Positions 14,465-18,290 of a DNA stretch of 18,290 nt are shown piece after piece. Position numbers and translations under genes: made by a program. Position 1 is the first letter of the stretch; every line of letters begins with the position of its first letter. Source of the stretch: Candidatus Izemoplasma sp. (GTDB lineage Bacteria; Bacillota_I; Bacilli_A; Izemoplasmatales; Izemoplasmataceae). Under the pieces are notes generated by a model. The model saw only the letters and a program-made list of their open reading frames with translations. It searched no databases and was not told where the DNA came from. The stretch spans positions 1 through 18,290 of the forward strand of contig SKIY01000024.1 of NCBI GenBank assembly GCA_007116205.1, given 5' to 3'.

Positions 14465-16372
14465 ATGAAGAAAATACTCATAATTTTAACGCTACTCTTT
14501 ACAAGCTTTACGTTGTTCGCTTGTGATTTATTGGATGATTCAACCATTCAAGAAGAACGCCAAATAAGTATTGATGCTGAAGAACAATATTTCATTGATA
14601 CCTTTGATATTACAACCATTACCATCACGATAGATTATGGTGATGGTAGAATCGATTCTGAGCATTTAACCACCGAGATGCTTGATGAAACAAGTGTTGC
14701 CTTATTAGATGAAGTAGGGACGCATACGCTTGAAGGACGCTACTTAGGCCTTGATTTTAGTTTTGAAGTGACACTACTTGAATCGGCGTTAGATTATTTA
14801 ACAGCGTTATTATTACTTATCGAGCCAACTGAATTCATGTTGACAGAAGATATTGTGATACCCTCTTTTGAAGCGACAGAGGGATTGAGTTATCATTGGC
14901 ATAGTTCGCATCCAGAATACTTAAATACGGATGGAACAGTGACGCGCCCGAGTGTTGAAACCGGCGATGTAGCGGTAACTTTAACGCTTACCTTAACCTA
15001 TGAGGATGCCTCAAAATCTAAAGCGATTGTCTTTACAGTTTTAGCAGACGACAAACAAACTTTAGATTACGATTTAGATGCATCTGTCTATACTGATTTT
15101 GCGCACTTAATGGATGACGTTTCTCTTAATACAAACGTAGACCTTGCAGGCCTTGTGACCCATTCAAATCAAGCTGGGTTCATCATTTTTGATGGCACAC
15201 AGAATATATTTGTCTATAACCGCTACGGGACGATTCCAAATGCCGGAACGTATGTCCTTGTTAACGGGGTGCTTAGTCAGTACGAAACGATGATTCAAAT
15301 AAGTAAGGTTGAAACCATCGAGATTATTGATACTGATGTACCGCTACCAACACCTACTGCCACACCTTTATCTCTTGAAGCGTTACATAGTTTAAACCCA
15401 AGTGATCCGACCCTTGTTGGAAAATCTTTTTTAGTACAAGGTACGCTTACATTAAGTGGCACGTTTAGTAACGTTACGATTATTGATGGGGAGTATAGTC
15501 TTGTCGTTTACTATTTATCACCAGAAAATGCCATTGATGCATTAAAACAACATATCGGCGATACCGTAGAAATAGAAGTGCTTTTTTATACCGACCATCA
15601 CCGCGATGGGTTGCTTGTTATTTTTGATCAAACCTTAAGTGATATCACCGTAATATCACCGGGTGATGACGATGATACAGATGATCCCTATGACCCTGAT
15701 GTTTACTTTTTACCAGACTATGATATGGTGTATGACGGACCACGACTTGATATGGACTTTTTAAATATAGCGCCAGCTGAATACGACGCGGATGAAGGGA
15801 AGTATGTTGGGACTGGCGGGGCGTATTACGTCACTTATGACCCAGCGAACGGACCATCACGCTGTATTGATGGTGATACTACGGTATTTGAATACCCACC
15901 ATATGTATATGATTTAATTATTAATAACGCTAAAAGTACCCGCTACTTTAATATTGATACCCCAGAAACATGGCCTTTTGGTGCAGAAGAAGAATGGGGC
16001 GCTACGGCTACAGTATACGTCTGTGAAATGTTATCGCGTGCCGAAAGCATTATTATCCAAAGTGACCCAGGCGATAACTTTTTAGATATCCATAACCGTT
16101 TACTCGGATGGATTTGGATACGGATGCCAGGTGAAGATGATTACATGCTTTTAAACTACCTTATCGTAAGGCAAGGCCTTGCTACCGTTGAATATTTATT
16201 TGGCGCAGGCGAAACCGACACGACAATGTATGCGGGTTATACGTATACGTGGTGGATGTTTTTTGCAGAAAACGCTGCAATTCATGATAACCTAGGTATG
16301 TGGGGGTCACTAAAAGAGTATTACTACGATTATAACTATAACCGTATTGACCGGGATAAATATCCACACTAA
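14465..16372 (+). CDS. Surface lipoprotein thermonuclease (SNase) with Ig and OB-like domains
   Basis: A 635-residue lipoprotein with lipobox LFAC (C20). Next come a beta-rich Ig-like region (~25-110), a second bacterial Ig-like domain (~112-198, with W-x-SSHPE and DGTVTRP), and two probable OB folds (~205-292 and ~300-395) like those in YhcR-type nucleases. An Asp-rich linker (~398-415) leads to the SNase domain (~460-620). Residues matching the S. aureus nuclease active site are all present: D469 and D471 (IDGDT), R493, D498 and E501 (RYFNIDTPE, same spacing as R35/D40/E43), and R545 (NRLLGW, equal to R87). LLNYLIVRQGLATVEY is also typical. SNase is a calcium-dependent enzyme that cuts DNA and RNA, so this one should act on the cell surface. 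It is co-transcribed with the endonuclease I gene, 14 bases upstream; the GCGAGG ribosome site is modest. Confidence 0.92.
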   Translation: MKKILIILTLLFTSFTLFACDLLDDSTIQEERQISIDAEEQYFIDTFDITTITITIDYGDGRIDSEHLTTEMLDETSVALLDEVGTHTLEGRYLGLDFSFEVTLLESALDYLTALLLLIEPTEFMLTEDIVIPSFEATEGLSYHWHSSHPEYLNTDGTVTRPSVETGDVAVTLTLTLTYEDASKSKAIVFTVLADDKQTLDYDLDASVYTDFAHLMDDVSLNTNVDLAGLVTHSNQAGFIIFDGTQNIFVYNRYGTIPNAGTYVLVNGVLSQYETMIQISKVETIEIIDTDVPLPTPTATPLSLEALHSLNPSDPTLVGKSFLVQGTLTLSGTFSNVTIIDGEYSLVVYYLSPENAIDALKQHIGDTVEIEVLFYTDHHRDGLLVIFDQTLSDITVISPGDDDDTDDPYDPDVYFLPDYDMVYDGPRLDMDFLNIAPAEYDADEGKYVGTGGAYYVTYDPANGPSRCIDGDTTVFEYPPYVYDLIINNAKSTRYFNIDTPETWPFGAEEEWGATATVYVCEMLSRAESIIIQSDPGDNFLDIHNRLLGWIWIRMPGEDDYMLLNYLIVRQGLATVEYLFGAGETDTTMYAGYTYTWWMFFAENAAIHDNLGMWGSLKEYYYDYNYNRIDRDKYPH

Positions 16373-16396
16373 TCACAATTGGAAGGGATGAACTGT

Positions 16397-17098
16397 ATGA
16401 TTGATATCCATACCCATATCTTACCGCAAGTCGATGATGGCGCAAAAGATATTGAAGAGAGTTTAACGATGCTTAAAAACTTTGAACAATGCGGTATTAC
16501 CGCCGTTTTTGCAACGAGTCACGTTGCCCCAAACCGCGGGTTTAACAATACCAAAGCAACCCTTATAAACATTTTTGATACACTACAAAAACGCGTTCAA
16601 GAAGCAGCGATTAATATTAAACTCTATTTTGGTAGCGAAATAGATGATCATGAAAAACTTGAAGCGATTATTGCCTCAGCCCCAACCATGAATAATACAA
16701 ACTACGTATTGCTCGATTTTGGCATGAAAAAAGCTGATATCGAAGATATCACCTATGAACTTAAAATCAGAAATATTAAAACCATCGTAGCGCATCCAGA
16801 ACGCTACACGTATTTAGATATCGAAACGATTAGAAGATTAAAAAAACAAGGCGTCTTATTCCAAGTATCAGCCCCACACTTAATTAAACATGGCCGCAAG
16901 GCGTCACAAAAAATTGCGAAACAAATGTTAAAAGAACAACTCATTGATTTTGTCGCAAGTGATGCCCATCACGCCAACACCATGAATAACGCCATGCAGA
17001 AAGCTTATGATGTCGTTAAAAAGAAAACATCACTAGAATATGCAGAAAAAATATTTATAAAAAACGCAGAAACCTATCTCATCAACAATGAACAATAA
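16397..17098 (+). CDS. CpsB/YwqE-type PHP phosphatase (putative protein-tyrosine phosphatase)
   Basis: A 233-residue cytosolic PHP-fold enzyme. The motifs match the CpsB/YwqE family: DIHTHILPQVDDGAKD (H5, H7, D13-D14), TSHVAP (H42), GSEID (E81), VAHPERY (H133) and SDAHH (D189, H191). CpsB enzymes are manganese-dependent tyrosine phosphatases, usually found beside a tyrosine kinase and capsule genes. No kinase or polysaccharide gene is in this window, so the substrate is uncertain and a small-molecule phosphoester is equally possible. The ATG at 16397 has GGAAGGG about 9 bases upstream; a TTG at 16379 would place that site inside the gene. It follows the thermonuclease gene by 24 bases and overlaps the VanZ-like gene by 11 bases. 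It is the second PHP protein in the window, from a different subfamily than the one at 6364. Confidence 0.88.
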   Translation: MIDIHTHILPQVDDGAKDIEESLTMLKNFEQCGITAVFATSHVAPNRGFNNTKATLINIFDTLQKRVQEAAINIKLYFGSEIDDHEKLEAIIASAPTMNNTNYVLLDFGMKKADIEDITYELKIRNIKTIVAHPERYTYLDIETIRRLKKQGVLFQVSAPHLIKHGRKASQKIAKQMLKEQLIDFVASDAHHANTMNNAMQKAYDVVKKKTSLEYAEKIFIKNAETYLINNEQ

Positions 17099-17507
17099 AT
17101 ATTTAAGTACCGTACTTGTCATAAGCTGGATGTTTTTAATCTTTATGTTTAGTCGCCAACCTGCCACCGAAAGTGCTGCGTTAAGCGGCGGCGTTATAGA
17201 AACTCTAGAAAACCTATTTAAAGTAAACCTCACCTTTATCCATACCCCTTTAAGAAAAGGGGCACATATGACTGTTTATTTCTTCTTAGGTGCATTTTTA
17301 GTAGATATGTTAAGTTACTACACTAAAAGCGCAAAACGCATCATAAACATCGCCTTAATCATTGCAATTGCTTACGCTATAACTGATGAGTTTCACCAAA
17401 CCTTTATACCAGGTAGAAGCGGTGAACTGCTCGATGTTATTTATGATACGATTGGATCATCACTTGGTATCATAACGATGTTTATCCTTAAAAAGAACAT
17501 TACTTAA
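17088..17507 (+). CDS. VanZ-like family membrane protein
   Basis: A 139-residue membrane protein with about four hydrophobic segments (~6-22, 62-76, 84-100, 120-134). The VanZ-family features are FMFSRQPATESA after the first helix, LRKGAHMTVYFFLGAFL, and AYAITDEFHQTFIPGRSGELLDVIYDTIGSSLG. VanZ was first linked to teicoplanin resistance, but most relatives have no known role, and resistance should not be inferred. The start overlaps the end of the phosphatase gene by 11 bases and has no clear ribosome site, so it probably depends on translational coupling. It is the last gene of the unit, ended by a strong hairpin. Confidence 0.88.
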   Translation: MNNKYLSTVLVISWMFLIFMFSRQPATESAALSGGVIETLENLFKVNLTFIHTPLRKGAHMTVYFFLGAFLVDMLSYYTKSAKRIINIALIIAIAYAITDEFHQTFIPGRSGELLDVIYDTIGSSLGIITMFILKKNIT

Positions 17508-17513
17508 CATAAC

Positions 17514-17548
17514 AAAAGGACAATCTGTTTAAAACGGATTGTCCTTTT
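17514..17548 (+). terminator. Strong bidirectional terminator
   Basis: A 16-bp stem (17514-17529 with 17533-17548, one T-G wobble) has a 3-base loop. Arms AAAAGGACAATC and GATTGTCCTTTT give T-runs on both strands, so it serves both the VanZ-like gene and the convergent FN3/X2 gene, whose stop codon is 3 bases away. Confidence 0.9.
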
Positions 17549-17551
17549 ATA

Positions 17552-18290
17552 TTATTCAGCATAGATTACATTTATAACAGAAATAATGATTTCATCTTCA
17601 CCAAAATCAAAGATAATTGTAAAGATGTAGTTTGACCGGTCAGGATTGTCTTCTAACAAACTGTCTAAATATTCATGGCTAATGATAATTTGACGATCTG
17701 TAACCGATTCAGTTGTGGTTTTAACATCAATCTCACCTGCAAATAAATCATAACGGATCACTAAATCTTGGCCTGAATGATAATAAAAGTTCGGTCCACC
17801 GATAATACGTGGTTGAACACTGTCAACGACATCGACAATCACCTCAACAAGGCCAAACGAAGTTCCAATAATAAATGCATGACTACCAATTTCTAGCGCA
17901 TTTAAGTATTGCCTTGTGATTTCTAGTAAGTGCCCATTAATACTGAAATCACTAGAATCAATGGTATCACCATCATATTGAACACTTACCAATTCTCCAA
18001 TACTTTTTAAAGTAAGTAAAGGGTCATTAATGCTTTGAATACTATGGGTGAAATTAAAGCGTTGTACAATCTCTGTATAGTAGTGATATTTAACGCTTGA
18101 AGAAGGGTCTGATACACCGTTTTCATAAACCGCTTGGACACTTACGGTGTAAGACATATTCTCTTCTAAATCAGCAAAAGTATATTGATTGTCTGTGACC
18201 GTTGTATGGATTGAGCCATCAATCCATATACGGTATTCATCAGCCTCTAAATCTTCCCATGTCAGTAAGTCATCATCTATTTTTAAGTCT
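17552..18290 (-). CDS. C-terminal part of a modular surface protein with FN3 and X2-like domains (5' end outside window)
   Basis: The minus-strand frame stays open to the window edge, giving at least 245 residues; the ATG at 18157 is internal. The first ~72 visible residues form a fibronectin type III-like domain: LLTWEDLEADEYRIWIDG, then YTFADLEENMSYTVSVQAVY and NGVSDPSS. Two domains resembling the X2 module (CBM_X2/Ig-like) of secreted Gram-positive enzymes follow. The first has SSDFSINGHLLEITRQYL and the second TDRQIIISHEYLDSLL followed by IFTIIFDFGEDEIIISVINV; both show the pattern strand, ISxxYL, loop, strand. No catalytic domain is visible; if one exists it lies upstream of the window. 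A secreted or surface-bound protein is inferred from the domain types only. Given the neighbours, another extracellular hydrolase or nuclease is a reasonable guess. Confidence 0.75.
   Translation of the reverse strand, partial: DLKIDDDLLTWEDLEADEYRIWIDGSIHTTVTDNQYTFADLEENMSYTVSVQAVYENGVSDPSSSVKYHYYTEIVQRFNFTHSIQSINDPLLTLKSIGELVSVQYDGDTIDSSDFSINGHLLEITRQYLNALEIGSHAFIIGTSFGLVEVIVDVVDSVQPRIIGGPNFYYHSGQDLVIRYDLFAGEIDVKTTTESVTDRQIIISHEYLDSLLEDNPDRSNYIFTIIFDFGEDEIIISVINVIYAE

Noticed and set aside
17088..17507. Teicoplanin resistance gene
   Set aside because: VanZ-like proteins are common outside resistance clusters and no other van gene is present.
1..18290. Mycoplasma-type genetic code (TGA as Trp)
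   Set aside because: TGA ends the first gene and pcp at the expected family C-termini, and conserved Trp residues are TGG.
1..18290. Mobile elements, CRISPR arrays, tRNA or rRNA genes
   Set aside because: I found no regularly spaced repeats, transposase-like proteins, terminal inverted repeats or tRNA-like sequence; the intergenic gaps are short and explained by promoters and terminators.

Overview
This AT-rich window uses strong AGGAGG-type ribosome binding sites, compact operons with overlapping genes, and the standard code (TGA ends the first gene and the pyroglutamyl-peptidase gene; Trp is TGG). Together with DUF438/PAS, DUF454, TM2, DUF445 and YhaO/YhaN-like proteins and several lipoproteins with lipoboxes, this points to Bacillota or a free-living Mollicutes-like relative (Acholeplasma, Haloplasma or Izemoplasmatales type) and argues against Mycoplasmatales. 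The Izemoplasmatales guess is inference: it rests on the secreted nucleases and a carotenoid-type synthase. No rRNA, tRNA, CRISPR array, insertion sequence or phage gene was seen.

Layout. (1) 1-1030, plus: the 3' part of a DUF438/hemerythrin/PAS sensor gene, overlapping a DUF454 membrane-protein gene and ended by a bidirectional hairpin. (2) 1029-1532, minus: a lone gamma-carbonic-anhydrase-like gene. (3) 1696-6272, plus: a four-gene operon with its own promoter (zinc-ribbon/TM2 protein, short DUF445 protein, Mre11/SbcD-like nuclease, hook-less Rad50-like ATPase). (4) 6364-7188, plus: a TrpH-type PHP phosphatase. (5) 7250-9467, minus: a tightly overlapping three-gene operon with a good promoter, encoding a CrtM/CrtB-type head-to-head prenyl synthase, a VTE5-like polyprenol/phytol kinase and a VTE6-like DUF92 prenyl-phosphate kinase. 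(6) 9752-11394, plus: a SAM methyltransferase and a trypsin-like lipoprotein protease, separate units. (7) 11562-17507, plus: a five-gene run of pyroglutamyl-peptidase, a lipoprotein endonuclease I with InlB-like repeats, a lipoprotein thermonuclease with Ig and OB domains, a CpsB/YwqE-type PHP phosphatase and a VanZ-like protein. (8) 17552-18290, minus: the C-terminal part of an FN3 + X2-like surface protein that runs off the right edge.

How the genes may work together. The two most interesting units are regions 5 and 7. In region 5 the two kinases could convert a free prenyl alcohol first to its monophosphate and then to its diphosphate, which the synthase would join head to head into a C30/C40 carotenoid or squalene-type precursor: a salvage route coupled directly to pigment or membrane-lipid synthesis. 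In region 7 two unrelated nucleases are predicted to be anchored on the outer face of the membrane, beside a peptidase and a PHP phosphatase and downstream of a surface serine protease. This suggests feeding on extracellular DNA and protein. Both pathway proposals are inferences from gene content; the family assignments rest on motifs read directly in the translations.
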